A stretch of DNA of 64,000 nt from Shewanella sp. Arc9-LZ (GTDB taxonomy: Bacteria; Pseudomonadota; Gammaproteobacteria; Enterobacterales; Shewanellaceae): assembly GCF_010092445.1 (NCBI RefSeq), contig NZ_CP048031.1:1922001-1986000 (forward strand), in the 5' to 3' direction. The position numbers were made by a program, and so were the translations under genes. The notes under the pieces are model-generated. The model did not search any database. It had not been told where the DNA came from and was given only the letters and a program-made list of their open reading frames with translations. This document shows positions 1-8,785 of the stretch, piece by piece. Each line of letters opens with the position of its first letter. Position 1 is the stretch's first letter.

Positions 1-362
1 CGGGGGTGTATTTATCTGCCGACGTGCTTCGGCTTGAACAGCTATTTATTAATTTACTAATGAATTCTATGGCTTACACAGACAGTCCTGGGGTAATTGA
101 TGTGCGATTGTCACAACAAGCCAAAATGATGATATTAACCATCAATGATACTAAGCCCAGTGCCAGCATTGAAGAGTGTGAACACCTGTTTGAGCCATTG
201 TATCGCCAAGACAGTGCCCGCACACGCCGTGGTAGTGGTGCAGGTCTTGGTTTAACCATCTGTAAGAATATTGTCGAAGCGCATGATGGCACCATTAAGG
301 CCTTCCCATCACCATTGGGTGGGCTTTGTATTGAAGTACAATTACCTATGCACAGGGAATGA
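1..362 (+). CDS. baeS: Sensor histidine kinase, C-terminal part (BaeS-like, 5' truncated by window edge)
   Basis: The reading frame is open from base 3, so the true start lies outside the window. Only the ATP-binding catalytic domain is present. An N-box (FINLLMNS) is followed by a G2-type box (GAGLGLTICKNIVEAHDG), the signature of HATPase_c histidine kinases. The stop TGA overlaps the ATG of the following baeR gene in an ATGA junction, so the two are translationally coupled as a two-component pair. The protein would phosphorylate itself on a histidine in the missing part and pass the phosphate to the regulator. The name BaeS is inferred from the partner being BaeR-like; the sensory domain is not visible. 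Confidence 0.85.
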   Translation, partial: GVYLSADVLRLEQLFINLLMNSMAYTDSPGVIDVRLSQQAKMMILTINDTKPSASIEECEHLFEPLYRQDSARTRRGSGAGLGLTICKNIVEAHDGTIKAFPSPLGGLCIEVQLPMHRE

Positions 363-1069
363 CTATGAGTGGACATGTTCATCAACAACCATTGACCATA
401 TTAGTGGTAGAAGACGAGCCTAAAATAGCGCAGATTTTAGTCGACTTTTTAACCCTCGAAGGTTTTAACACCTTGGTACAACACGATGGTCGTGATGTAA
501 TTGAAACAATTAAGTCTCAACAAATTGACTTTATGATTCTAGATTTGATGTTGCCCTATAAAGATGGTTTAACCATTTGTCGTGAGTTGAGACAATTTTC
601 AATGCTGCCAGTGTTAATGTTAACGGCGCGGGTAGATGAAATTGACCGCTTAATGGGCTTAGACATCGGCGCAGACGATTATGTGTGTAAGCCATTTTCG
701 GCTAGGGAAGTCGTTGCTCGGGTAAAAACGATTTTAAGACGAGTTGAGAATACCCATGGCAGTCAAAGCGAGCAGGTTATTCGTTATAAACATCTACAAA
801 TCAATATCGAACGCTTTAAATGTCAGGTCGACCAACAAAACGTAGAATTAACCCCTGTTGAGTTTAGATTACTGCATACTTTGCTAAAACGGCCAGGTGT
901 GGTGCACTCTCGAGATAGCCTCATGCAGGTGTGTTATGTCGACGATCGTATTGTTAGTTCACGTACCATTGACAGTCATGTGAAAAATCTACGACATAAG
1001 TTAACCCAAGCCAGCCAACAAAAGGAGTTACTGCATTCCATTTATGGTGTGGGTTATAAGGTAGAGTAA
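359..1069 (+). CDS. baeR: Response regulator BaeR (OmpR/PhoB family)
   Basis: This 236-residue protein has an N-terminal receiver domain (VVEDEP acidic pocket, phosphoacceptor in LDLMLP, conserved K in CKPFS) and a C-terminal winged-helix DNA-binding domain ending in GVGYKVE. The stretches EIDRLMGLDIGADDY, REVVARVKTILRR and RTIDSHVKNLRHKL closely resemble E. coli BaeR, which controls envelope-stress and drug-efflux genes. It starts four bases inside the end of the upstream kinase gene. The efflux genes under BaeR control in E. coli are not next to it here, so the regulon cannot be told from this window. An alternative start two codons in would change little. Confidence 0.9.
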   Translation: MTMSGHVHQQPLTILVVEDEPKIAQILVDFLTLEGFNTLVQHDGRDVIETIKSQQIDFMILDLMLPYKDGLTICRELRQFSMLPVLMLTARVDEIDRLMGLDIGADDYVCKPFSAREVVARVKTILRRVENTHGSQSEQVIRYKHLQINIERFKCQVDQQNVELTPVEFRLLHTLLKRPGVVHSRDSLMQVCYVDDRIVSSRTIDSHVKNLRHKLTQASQQKELLHSIYGVGYKVE

Positions 1070-1286
1070 TGCTGCATTTTATTGGTAAGTCTATTTTACG
1101 TTTTAAAGCCGTTTAATAAGCATCCTAATGTAATGGGTAAGCTTAGTAGCTGGCGATTAATGTGTATTACTGATCAGCTTTAGTTTCGGCAAAACTCCTT
1201 TAAATCTGCACTATTTTTGCGCTTTTGATTGCTAACATCACTATACCTAATGCTCCTAGCTGTCTGGATTAACAAGGAATAGTTTT

Positions 1287-1385
1287 ATGCCGTCACTAAT
1301 TTTATTATTACTGCTGTGCTGTCAGATTTTTCTGACCATTACGTTGGTCGCAGTATTTATTGGTGGTTACCAGGAACCGTCATAA
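1287..1385 (+). CDS. Candidate small membrane protein, 32 residues
   Basis: An ATG is preceded at about 9 bases by an AAGGA ribosome-binding site. The frame encodes 32 residues starting MPSLILLLLLCCQIFLT and ending GGYQEPS. Nearly all of it is one hydrophobic helix with a short polar C-terminus, the typical look of a single-span bacterial small protein. It stands alone in an otherwise empty 750-base interval. I do not recognise a family, and nothing but composition and the ribosome-binding site supports it. Confidence 0.45.
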   Translation: MPSLILLLLLCCQIFLTITLVAVFIGGYQEPS

Positions 1386-1816
1386 TTTGACCTTAACGCT
1401 ATTAATATCGTTAACCTTTCAAGTAAACACGTTAATCCTTTTCTAAGCGTTTTATAAAATGCTCAGCATATCGTTGTTGCTGTTCCCCCTAGCAAGATTA
1501 TTATCCGATTCAGGTGCATTGCAGCAGCTTTATCGATTTATTACATTTATCTACGATGTTTACTCGCTCAAAGCGTGGCTTTTGTTTAGAATGTCGTTGA
1601 TATTATTTAGGGTATCAACGTTGTCTTGTGCTGGCATTGAATATACTGGCGCGTTATTAATCATCACTAGCAGAACGTGGCAATTAACCCGTGAATGTTA
1701 GACTAAGAGTTGATAGTCGGATAAATTCCGATCACGTAAGATAGACCTTCCACTGGCATGCGCCGTTAGGAATACATTTATACTGAGGTGGACTGTTTTT
1801 CTGCCTAGGAGCATTA
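1386..1816. other. Intergenic stretch, no convincing gene
   Basis: A forward open frame at 1459-1701 would encode 80 residues, but it has no ribosome-binding site and atypical composition, and I do not accept it. The segment probably contains the promoter of the PTPS-fold gene. A GGAGC motif lies about 6 bases before that gene's ATG at 1817. Confidence 0.4.
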
Positions 1817-2689
1817 ATGCAACTGTTTGTAAAAGATTTAACCGTTATCGATTTCTCTTACCTTTGTCCTGTTCGTGGCATGGTTGGTGAAAGCTGGATT
1901 GTCGATGTGCTATTAGATGGCGGCTTAGATGAGCAAAATATGGTGCTCGACTTTGGCAAGGTTAAACGCATCATCAAAAACACCATTGATGATGTAGCCG
2001 ATCATCGCTTGTTAATCCCTACTGCGTGTAGCGAAGTGCGCTGGCAGCAAAAAAGCGACCGAGTTTGGATGGATTTTAGCAGTGAAAAAGGTGACATACA
2101 TTTAGCATGTCCTTCACAAGCATTTGCGCTTATTCCTACAGAAGTGATTGACTACCAAAGCGTTAATGACTTTTTGAAAAAAGCCTTACGTGAAGTGTTA
2201 CCTGAAAATGTCCAAGGCATCAGCCTCACATTGCGCAGCGAAGTGCTCGATACCCCGTTTTACCATTACAGCCACGGATTACGTAAACATGACGGTAACT
2301 GTCAGCGTATTGCGCATGGTCATCGTAGCCCGGTAACCGTATTTGAAAATGGTATTGCAGAGCCGAAATGGGACCAATACTGGGCAGAACGTTGGCATGA
2401 TATTTACCTCGGCACTGAAGAAGACTTAGTGTCAGTGAAAACACTAGAGTTGTCGAAGCAGACTAAAATCAGCGACGAAACTCATTTTGGTTTTCACTAT
2501 GTTGCGCCTCAAGGTGATTTTCAATTAGCGATGCCTAAGCATTGTTGTGACTTAATTCCTCACGACACCACGGTTGAGATGCTAGCTGAATACATGGCAA
2601 AGACATTGGCAAGTCAAGCGCCTGAAAGTCATTTTAAAGTTATCGCTTATGAAGGTATTGGCAAAGGGGCCATTGCGGTAAGAGGTTAA
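1817..2689 (+). CDS. Tandem 6-pyruvoyl-tetrahydropterin synthase (PTPS/QueD)-fold protein
   Basis: The 290-residue protein has two PTPS-like halves. The first half carries the family motif MVLDFGKVK with ADHRLLIP (residues 42-68), equivalent to the DF..LK..LDH..LN segment of QueD. The second half carries FYHYSHG and NCQRIAHGHRS (residues 148-171), matching the zinc ligands and catalytic Cys of the CxxxHGH motif. The first half lacks an HGH motif at the expected place (residues 17-28), so only one zinc site seems intact. PTPS enzymes act on dihydroneopterin triphosphate in queuosine, folate or biopterin routes; the substrate here is unknown. A terminator follows and no pathway neighbour is adjacent. 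Family assignment is firm; exact reaction is not. Confidence 0.75.
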   Translation: MQLFVKDLTVIDFSYLCPVRGMVGESWIVDVLLDGGLDEQNMVLDFGKVKRIIKNTIDDVADHRLLIPTACSEVRWQQKSDRVWMDFSSEKGDIHLACPSQAFALIPTEVIDYQSVNDFLKKALREVLPENVQGISLTLRSEVLDTPFYHYSHGLRKHDGNCQRIAHGHRSPVTVFENGIAEPKWDQYWAERWHDIYLGTEEDLVSVKTLELSKQTKISDETHFGFHYVAPQGDFQLAMPKHCCDLIPHDTTVEMLAEYMAKTLASQAPESHFKVIAYEGIGKGAIAVRG

Positions 2690-2704
2690 TCAAGTATTAT
2701 TAAT

Positions 2705-2731
2705 GGGCTGCCTTAAGGTGGCCCTTTTTTT
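2705..2731 (+). terminator. Rho-independent terminator of the PTPS-fold gene
   Basis: An 8-bp GC-rich stem (GGGCTGCC/GGTGGCCC, two G-T pairs) with a TTAA loop is followed by seven T. It lies 15 bases after the stop codon. Confidence 0.85.
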
Positions 2732-2770
2732 ATGTTTTTTGGTGTTATTAACAAGGAATGCGTTTCGATT

Positions 2771-3640
2771 ATGTTATTAAAAAATACCGTTTTAAAATCG
2801 ATATCAACAGTTGCAATGCTGGTGGTCAGCTTTTGTGGCTTAAGTGCTAGTGCGATTGCCGCTGTGACATTTCAAGGCCAGTTTGAACAAGGTGCATTGG
2901 TGCGCGGCGCAGTGCCGGTCGGCAGTAAAGTATTACTTAATGGCCAATCGGTAAAGGTCACCCCAAATGGTCAGTTTGCCATTGGATTTGATAGAGACGC
3001 TAAGTCAGAACAAGTGTTTAAAGTCATTTATCCAGACGGATTAACAGAAATTAAGCCGTTAACCATAGCCGCACGACAATACCAAATTGATCGCGTCACA
3101 GGCATCAGCCAAAAAATAATGAAGCCGGATCCAATAGCCCAAGCCAGAGCGGCAAAAGATGCCAAACAGACTCGCGCTGCCAGAGACTTATTTAGTCAAC
3201 AACAGGCATTTATGCAAACATTTATTTGGCCGGTTACTGGCAGAATTTCAGGTGTTTATGGCAGCCAGCGGGTATACAACGACGTACCAGGTAATCCGCA
3301 TTTTGGTGTTGATGTTGCCCGTCCAACAGGCACGGTAGTGGTTGCGCCAGCAGATGGTGTTATTACGTTAGCTGAGCCAGATATGTTTTATTCTGGTGGC
3401 ACAGTGATTATCGACCACGGCTATGGTGTTAGCTCTACCTTTTTGCACCTGAGTAAATTGTATTTAACCGTTGGTGATAAAGTTGTGCAGGGTGATAAGG
3501 TCGCTGAAATTGGTGCCACCGGTCGAGTGACTGGCCCGCATTTAGACTGGCGCTTAAACTGGTTCCAAATGCGTTTAGACCCCGTTTCGATTGTACCGTC
3601 AATGGCGACAGTACTGGCAGCGGAAAAAGCGGCAAAATAG
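2771..3640 (+). CDS. Secreted M23 (LytM-type) peptidoglycan peptidase
   Basis: I place the start at 2771, 13 codons inside the longest frame, because an AAGGAATG ribosome-binding site precedes it and the first 30 residues then form a clean signal peptide ending ASAIAA. Residues 150-275 are a LytM domain with HFGVD (H177, D181), DHGYG and GRVTGPHLDW. M23 enzymes cut peptide cross-links of peptidoglycan in the periplasm using a zinc held by H..D and the second His of an HxH motif. Here the second position of that motif is Asp (HLD, residues 257-259). This is either an Asp-ligand variant or a loss of metal binding. Residues 1-145 form a small all-beta N-terminal region. Confidence 0.85.
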   Translation: MLLKNTVLKSISTVAMLVVSFCGLSASAIAAVTFQGQFEQGALVRGAVPVGSKVLLNGQSVKVTPNGQFAIGFDRDAKSEQVFKVIYPDGLTEIKPLTIAARQYQIDRVTGISQKIMKPDPIAQARAAKDAKQTRAARDLFSQQQAFMQTFIWPVTGRISGVYGSQRVYNDVPGNPHFGVDVARPTGTVVVAPADGVITLAEPDMFYSGGTVIIDHGYGVSSTFLHLSKLYLTVGDKVVQGDKVAEIGATGRVTGPHLDWRLNWFQMRLDPVSIVPSMATVLAAEKAAK

Positions 3641-3868
3641 TGTTAAGCCATATGTTAGGGTTTCGGTATGACGATTGAACCGGAACCCTTTATTCAATGG
3701 TAATGCTATTCGCTTGATAACTTGCACTTCATACGTCCTGAATTCACCACAACGTCAACGCTATTTGCCTCACTAAACTGATTATGTTGAAACGTTTTCT
3801 CACTTTAAGCGACAAACTTATATCGAACGACTAAATGCTTATCGTCGACATCACAAAGGGCTCTGGTT

Positions 3869-4273
3869 ATGATCAAGCAAGTGGGTAATACCGTTATTGA
3901 GTTAAAGCACAAAGCAACATGTCATTGTGGTGCCGTTGAACTCGAGCTCACGTTACCCAATGGTATCGAAAATCCACGACGCTGTGATTGTTCAATTTGT
4001 CGTAGAAAAGGTGCGATTGCTGGCTCTGTTAAACTGGGCGGGATTAGGGTGGTAAAAGGTCAAGATGTGTTAACGCTTTATCAATTTAACACCAATACCG
4101 CGAAACATTATTTCTGTTCTCATTGTGGTATTTATACTCATCATCAACGTCGCTCAAACCCGACTGAATACGGTTTTAACATAGCTTGTTTAGACGGTGT
4201 TAATCCATTTGATTTAGGTGATGTACAAACGAGTGATGGGGTAAACCATCCATCAGACCGAGACGTTGTATAG
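3869..4273 (+). CDS. GFA/CENP-V-fold zinc protein
   Basis: The 134-residue protein contains the cysteine pattern of the GFA (glutathione-dependent formaldehyde-activating-like) fold: CHCGAVELEL near residue 18, RRCDCSICRRKG near residue 38 and YFCSHCGIYTHH near residue 81. These cysteines bind structural and labile zinc ions. Members are generally small cytoplasmic proteins of unproven reaction; a real formaldehyde-glutathione activity is established for only a few. It stands alone, with a shared terminator between it and the convergent oxidoreductase gene. Confidence 0.8.
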   Translation: MIKQVGNTVIELKHKATCHCGAVELELTLPNGIENPRRCDCSICRRKGAIAGSVKLGGIRVVKGQDVLTLYQFNTNTAKHYFCSHCGIYTHHQRRSNPTEYGFNIACLDGVNPFDLGDVQTSDGVNHPSDRDVV

Positions 4274-4401
4274 CAAATGGTAAGGCATGTTAATAAAAGG
4301 CATTAGGTATTGTATTTCCATCTCTGAGTATCTAATAGAAAACCTCATCATGAATGGCTCTGAATTTGAAAATAAATCTAATGTTATTGTTGCGATGAAG
4401 C

Positions 4402-4439
4402 AATAAACAGAGCATTCAAATATGATTGCTCTGTTTATT
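4402..4439. terminator. Bidirectional hairpin terminator
   Basis: A perfect 13-bp inverted repeat (AATAAACAGAGCA and its complement, 12-base loop) lies between the convergent GFA and oxidoreductase genes. Its A/T-rich flanks supply a T-run on either strand. Confidence 0.75.
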
Positions 4440-4449
4440 AAAGATGGGT

Positions 4450-6069
4450 TTAACTGTTTGTCATTTCTTTAATCATGTCTAATGCAACGGCTTCTGCAAT
4501 ACTGATACCGTCAATACCCGCCGATAAAATCCCGCCAGCATAACCGGCGCCTTCACCTGCAGGATATAAACCTTTGGTGTTAATGCTTTGAAAATCGGCA
4601 CCACGTTTAATTTGTACCGGTGAAGAGGTACGAGTTTCAACGCCGGTTAACATGGCATCTTTACTGTCAAAACCACGAATTTTTTTACCAAATGCTGGAA
4701 TGGCTTCACGAATAGCATCGATAGCGAATTGCGGTAATGCATCGCTTAAATCGGTCATTTTTACGTTGGGTTTATAAGACGGCTCAACGTTTTCAAACGG
4801 TTTACCAACACCTGCAGCTAAAAAGTCACCGACCATTTGCGCTGGAGCATCATAATTGCTGCCGCCCATGATATAGGCGTGGCGTTCCAATTTACGTTGT
4901 AGCGCAATACCTTGAAGTGGATCGTTGTCAAAATCACTCGGATCAATGCCAACCACAATGGCACTGTTGGCATTACGTTCACTACGCGAATATTGGCTCA
5001 TGCCATTAGTCACTACTGCATGTTCTTCAGACGTCGCCGCCACAACCACACCACCAGGGCACATACAAAAGCTGTAAACACTGCGACCACTTTTGCAATG
5101 GTGGACTAACTTATAATCTGCTGCACCTAACATTGGGTGACCCGCGTTAACGCCAAAGCGATCTTTATCAATCATCTCTTGCTTATGTTCAATACGAAAG
5201 CCAATCGAAAATGACTGCGCCTGCATATACACGCCTTTATCATGTAACATTTGGAAAGTATCACGGGCACTGTGACCAATCGCAGCAATAACATGCTTAG
5301 AATGCAGTACTTCGCCATTTCTCAGGGTGACACCAGTCACTTGACGGTCAGTAATGTTGATTTCATCAACACGGGTTTCAAAGCGAATTTCACCGCCTAA
5401 ACGGATTATTTCGCGGCGCATTTTTTCCACCATGGTGACCAACTTAAAGGTACCTATGTGTGGTTTACTAACATAAATGATTTCAGCTGGTGCACCCGCA
5501 GCGACAAATTCTTGTTTGACTTTTAAGCCTTTAAAGCCAGGGTCTTTAACTTGGCTATATAACTTCCCATCAGAGAATGTGCCAGCGCCACCTTCACCAA
5601 ATTGTACGTTTGATTCAGTGTTTAACTCACTGGTACGCCAAAAACGGAAGGTATCTTTAGCGCGTTCGTGGACAGATTTTCCACGCTCTAAAATAATCGG
5701 TTTAAAGCCCATTTGTGCCAACATAAGCCCAACAAACAAGCCGCATGGTCCCATGCCTATTACCAATGGACGTTCCGTTAAGCCTTCTGGAGCAGTCGCG
5801 ACATATTTATAATCGGTATCTGGCGACACGCGGATATTATGGTCGTCAGCAAGTGATGTCAATAACGCGGCTTCGTCTACATTGGCTAATGTCACATCTA
5901 ATGTATAAATTAACGAAATTAAATTCTTTTTACGGGCATCGTAGCCACGCTTAAACACATGTATATCAACCAGCTGATCCGCTGAGATAGAGAGCCTTTG
6001 CAATACGAGTTGTTGCAGCGCATCTTCATTATGGTCGAGAGGCAATTTTACTTGGTTTAAACGGATCAT
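4450..6069 (-). CDS. NAD(P)/FAD-dependent oxidoreductase (COG2509-like)
   Basis: This 539-residue flavoprotein has an N-terminal region of about 100 residues typical of the COG2509 'uncharacterised FAD-dependent dehydrogenase' group. It is followed by a Rossmann dinucleotide-binding motif, VIGMGPCGLFVGLMLAQMG, and an FAD contact near the C-terminus (GLYPAGEGAGYAGGI). A CMCPGG motif and the NVQFGEGGAGTFSDGKL segment are also characteristic. It is expected to be a soluble cytoplasmic enzyme. The substrate is not known for the group and the single-gene context gives no clue. Confidence 0.8.
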   Translation of the reverse strand: MIRLNQVKLPLDHNEDALQQLVLQRLSISADQLVDIHVFKRGYDARKKNLISLIYTLDVTLANVDEAALLTSLADDHNIRVSPDTDYKYVATAPEGLTERPLVIGMGPCGLFVGLMLAQMGFKPIILERGKSVHERAKDTFRFWRTSELNTESNVQFGEGGAGTFSDGKLYSQVKDPGFKGLKVKQEFVAAGAPAEIIYVSKPHIGTFKLVTMVEKMRREIIRLGGEIRFETRVDEINITDRQVTGVTLRNGEVLHSKHVIAAIGHSARDTFQMLHDKGVYMQAQSFSIGFRIEHKQEMIDKDRFGVNAGHPMLGAADYKLVHHCKSGRSVYSFCMCPGGVVVAATSEEHAVVTNGMSQYSRSERNANSAIVVGIDPSDFDNDPLQGIALQRKLERHAYIMGGSNYDAPAQMVGDFLAAGVGKPFENVEPSYKPNVKMTDLSDALPQFAIDAIREAIPAFGKKIRGFDSKDAMLTGVETRTSSPVQIKRGADFQSINTKGLYPAGEGAGYAGGILSAGIDGISIAEAVALDMIKEMTNS

Positions 6070-6274
6070 GATTTACCTAAAAAGAGACTTAAAAAACAGC
6101 GCGTAGTTTACGTGATTTAACCTTAAAATGAAATTATCTATTGATGGTACTTGCTCTATGTCATGCTGTATTCTTTACCTTCATGATTAAATAGTAAAAC
6201 CGATCACCCAGTTTAGCTCACTCTAGCGGGTGAACTCAGTGTGATACAAGCGAGTAGGGCGATAGGAAGTGCAT

Positions 6275-6940
6275 ATGTTGCGATGGATTATATTTCTTTA
6301 TAGCGTAACAGTTTGTGTGAACGTGCAAGCTGCAACCAATGTGACTTTATTGAGTGATAACGGGATTGAGAGTTGGACCACCAAAGTATTCTCTGGTGAA
6401 TCAATTTACAGCGTTGGAGACTATAAAGGGCGCCTAGCGCTAAAAGCACTTAGTCACCATTCCGCGTCAGGCCTGGTGCTAGAAAAGCAAATTGACCTCA
6501 TTGCAACGCCTTACCTAAACTGGAGTTGGTTAGTTGAAAAGACGCTGCCGGAGTTAGACGAGCGAAGTAAAGCTGGTGATGATTTTGTGGCGCGAGTTTA
6601 CGTGGTTATTGATGGTGGTTTTATGGTGTGGAACACCAAATCATTAAACTATGTTTGGTCGAGCAATCAAGCCAAAGGCTTGGTTTGGAACAACGCTTTT
6701 GCTGGCTCAAGTGTTAAAATGATGTCTGTGCGAGGACAGCAATCGCAGCAAAGTCAGTGGTATGAAGAAAAACGCAATGTGTATCAAGATTTGATTGAAA
6801 CATTTGGGGATAAAGGCAGTGAAAACGCTAACCGCAAAGCGTATCAATACATCGATATGATTGCGATTATGACCGATACCGACAACAGTGGCAAAGATGC
6901 AGAAACGTATTATGGCGACATAATATTTACTGAAAAATAG
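6275..6940 (+). CDS. DUF3047 family secreted protein
   Basis: The start at 6275 is chosen over an upstream in-frame GTG because an AGGA ribosome-binding site lies 7 bases before the ATG. Residues 1-19 form a signal peptide (MLRWIIFLYSVTVCVNVQA). The mature part has the DUF3047 layout: a beta-rich segment with LNWSWLVEKTLP, then GDDFVARVYVVIDGGF, YVWSS and a C-terminal IAIMTDTDNSGKDAETYYGDI. The family is probably periplasmic and of unknown function. The family call rests on remembered motif layout. Confidence 0.75.
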   Translation: MLRWIIFLYSVTVCVNVQAATNVTLLSDNGIESWTTKVFSGESIYSVGDYKGRLALKALSHHSASGLVLEKQIDLIATPYLNWSWLVEKTLPELDERSKAGDDFVARVYVVIDGGFMVWNTKSLNYVWSSNQAKGLVWNNAFAGSSVKMMSVRGQQSQQSQWYEEKRNVYQDLIETFGDKGSENANRKAYQYIDMIAIMTDTDNSGKDAETYYGDIIFTEK

Positions 6941-7008
6941 CAACTGATCAACCTGCATTTACTGGTGGTTAGCGACCTAGCAAAGTCGCATTGATTTTTA
7001 CTTTATCG

Positions 7009-8481
7009 TTAAAGTAGTGGGCTAAATAAGTAAAAAAACTGCTCGACTAATCGTTTAACTAACGGTCTTTTACGCCACTGGCGCGCATCCATTTTTATTG
7101 AATTAGCCATATATTGATGTTGGACTTCACTAAGCGATTGAGTGAATTCTAAATTTTCAACAGAAAGAGTCACTTCAAAGTTAAGCCATAGGCTGCGCAT
7201 ATCAAGATTAACTGTGCCGATTAGACTATGGTGCAGGTCAATGACCACTGACTTTGTGTGCAGTAAACCGCCACGAAAACGATGAATATTGACACCTGCA
7301 TTCAGTAACTCGCCAAAGAAAGATCTGCTGGCCCATTCCACCATCATTGAGTCGTTTTTATCGGGTATGATTAAATTGACCTCCACCCCCCGTAATGCAG
7401 CTGCTGTTAATGCAAACAGTAGGTTTTCACTGGGGACAAAATAAGGGCTAGTGATGGTGATGCTGTGTTTTGCTTGATAAATACTGAGCAATAAAACTTG
7501 TTGGATCATATCCTCAGGCATACCGGGTCCTGATGGAATAACTTGAACCATGTCAGATGGTTCCTCGTCGTGCGGATGGCATTGTGGCGGTTCGGGTAAC
7601 ATTCTCTGGTCTGTTTCGGTTTCCCAATCCCAGGCGAGAATGCAGTTAAGCACTGGCACACTGGAGCCGGTAATTCTCACCATGACATCAACCCACTCAC
7701 CAACACCAGCGCTTTGCTTAAAATATTTAGGATCGACTAGATTCATTGAGCCGGTATAACCGATTTGGTTGTCTATCACGACTATTTTACGATGAAGGCG
7801 AAGATCTAAACGGCGGAAGATCATACGTACAAGAGAAACAGACAGTGCGGATACCAAATTTATGCCAGCTTCACGCATTTTTTTTGGCCACTTACTGTTA
7901 AAAAAGGTTCGACTTCCTGCAGCATCTAATAATATTCTCACTGCCACATCGCGTTGAGCAGCTTGAATAAGTGCTTGGGCAACTTGGTCAGCAAGCCCAC
8001 CAGGATGCCAAATATAGAACTCTAAATGAATCGAGGTTTGCGCTTGTTGTATGTCTTCAATCAGGGTTGTTAAAATCGTTTCGGCGGATGATTTAAGTGT
8101 TAGTTGATTATTGGCTAACGTAGGAATGCCCAGACGTTTTTCACATAAATGGCTTATGGGAATCGCGTAATCACTTAAGTTGTGAGGACGATATTGCTGA
8201 ATGGCAAACAGTCGACGAAACCATTCCCGATAGGGGCCGTACATCTCTTTAGCTCTCACTGCGCGGGTTTTACCAAGGTTCATCTCGCCAACGAGGAAAT
8301 AAAGGAAAATACCTAAGATGGGGACAACAAAAATAAGCATCATCCAAGCTAAGGAAACACCAATAGATCGCCGTTTATAGACAATACGCGTGGTGATACC
8401 AGCAATGAGCAGCCAATAAGCTAATACGCTGATTATCGTTAATATTTTATAAAGCTCAACCATAGCTAGCCAGTGTATCAA
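7009..8481 (-). CDS. clsA: Cardiolipin synthase A
   Basis: The 490-residue protein matches E. coli ClsA along its length. It has two N-terminal membrane spans (residues 10-30 and 43-64) and two phospholipase-D HKD motifs: H230/K232/D237 in HRKIVVIDNQIGYTGSMN and H408/K410/D415 in HTKSVVIDLHHSLIGTVN. The C-terminus FFYLFSPLL is also conserved. The enzyme makes cardiolipin by condensing two phosphatidylglycerols at the inner membrane. A second start seven codons in (8463) is possible; neither has a strong ribosome-binding site. It is a single gene. Confidence 0.93.
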   Translation of the reverse strand: MIHWLAMVELYKILTIISVLAYWLLIAGITTRIVYKRRSIGVSLAWMMLIFVVPILGIFLYFLVGEMNLGKTRAVRAKEMYGPYREWFRRLFAIQQYRPHNLSDYAIPISHLCEKRLGIPTLANNQLTLKSSAETILTTLIEDIQQAQTSIHLEFYIWHPGGLADQVAQALIQAAQRDVAVRILLDAAGSRTFFNSKWPKKMREAGINLVSALSVSLVRMIFRRLDLRLHRKIVVIDNQIGYTGSMNLVDPKYFKQSAGVGEWVDVMVRITGSSVPVLNCILAWDWETETDQRMLPEPPQCHPHDEEPSDMVQVIPSGPGMPEDMIQQVLLLSIYQAKHSITITSPYFVPSENLLFALTAAALRGVEVNLIIPDKNDSMMVEWASRSFFGELLNAGVNIHRFRGGLLHTKSVVIDLHHSLIGTVNLDMRSLWLNFEVTLSVENLEFTQSLSEVQHQYMANSIKMDARQWRKRPLVKRLVEQFFYLFSPLL

Positions 8482-8785
8482 TCATGTAGAAAAACATGCA
8501 CTTATCATATCAGGTTTTCAATCGGTATGGTCTACAGTCATCCGTCTGTACGGCTGGGTATATCAAACAGTTTGTTTTATTATAAAGACTCTGGTGCTAT
8601 TCAGTTTAAAGCGAACCAAACGCTAGCATCACTTTAAGTCACTTTAAGTCATTTTCAGATAGCCCTCCCAAAACGAATAGAGGTATTCATCCATCGGTAT
8701 TTTTCGCTCAAAGCCAACATCGACCTTACAGCCTAAGCGTAAACTGCTTGGGCTTGCTCGATGGGGAAGTCTGGTTATCGTCATA

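Noticed and set aside
1459..1701. 80-residue forward open frame
   Set aside because: It has no ribosome-binding site and a composition unlike neighbouring genes, and I see no family resemblance.
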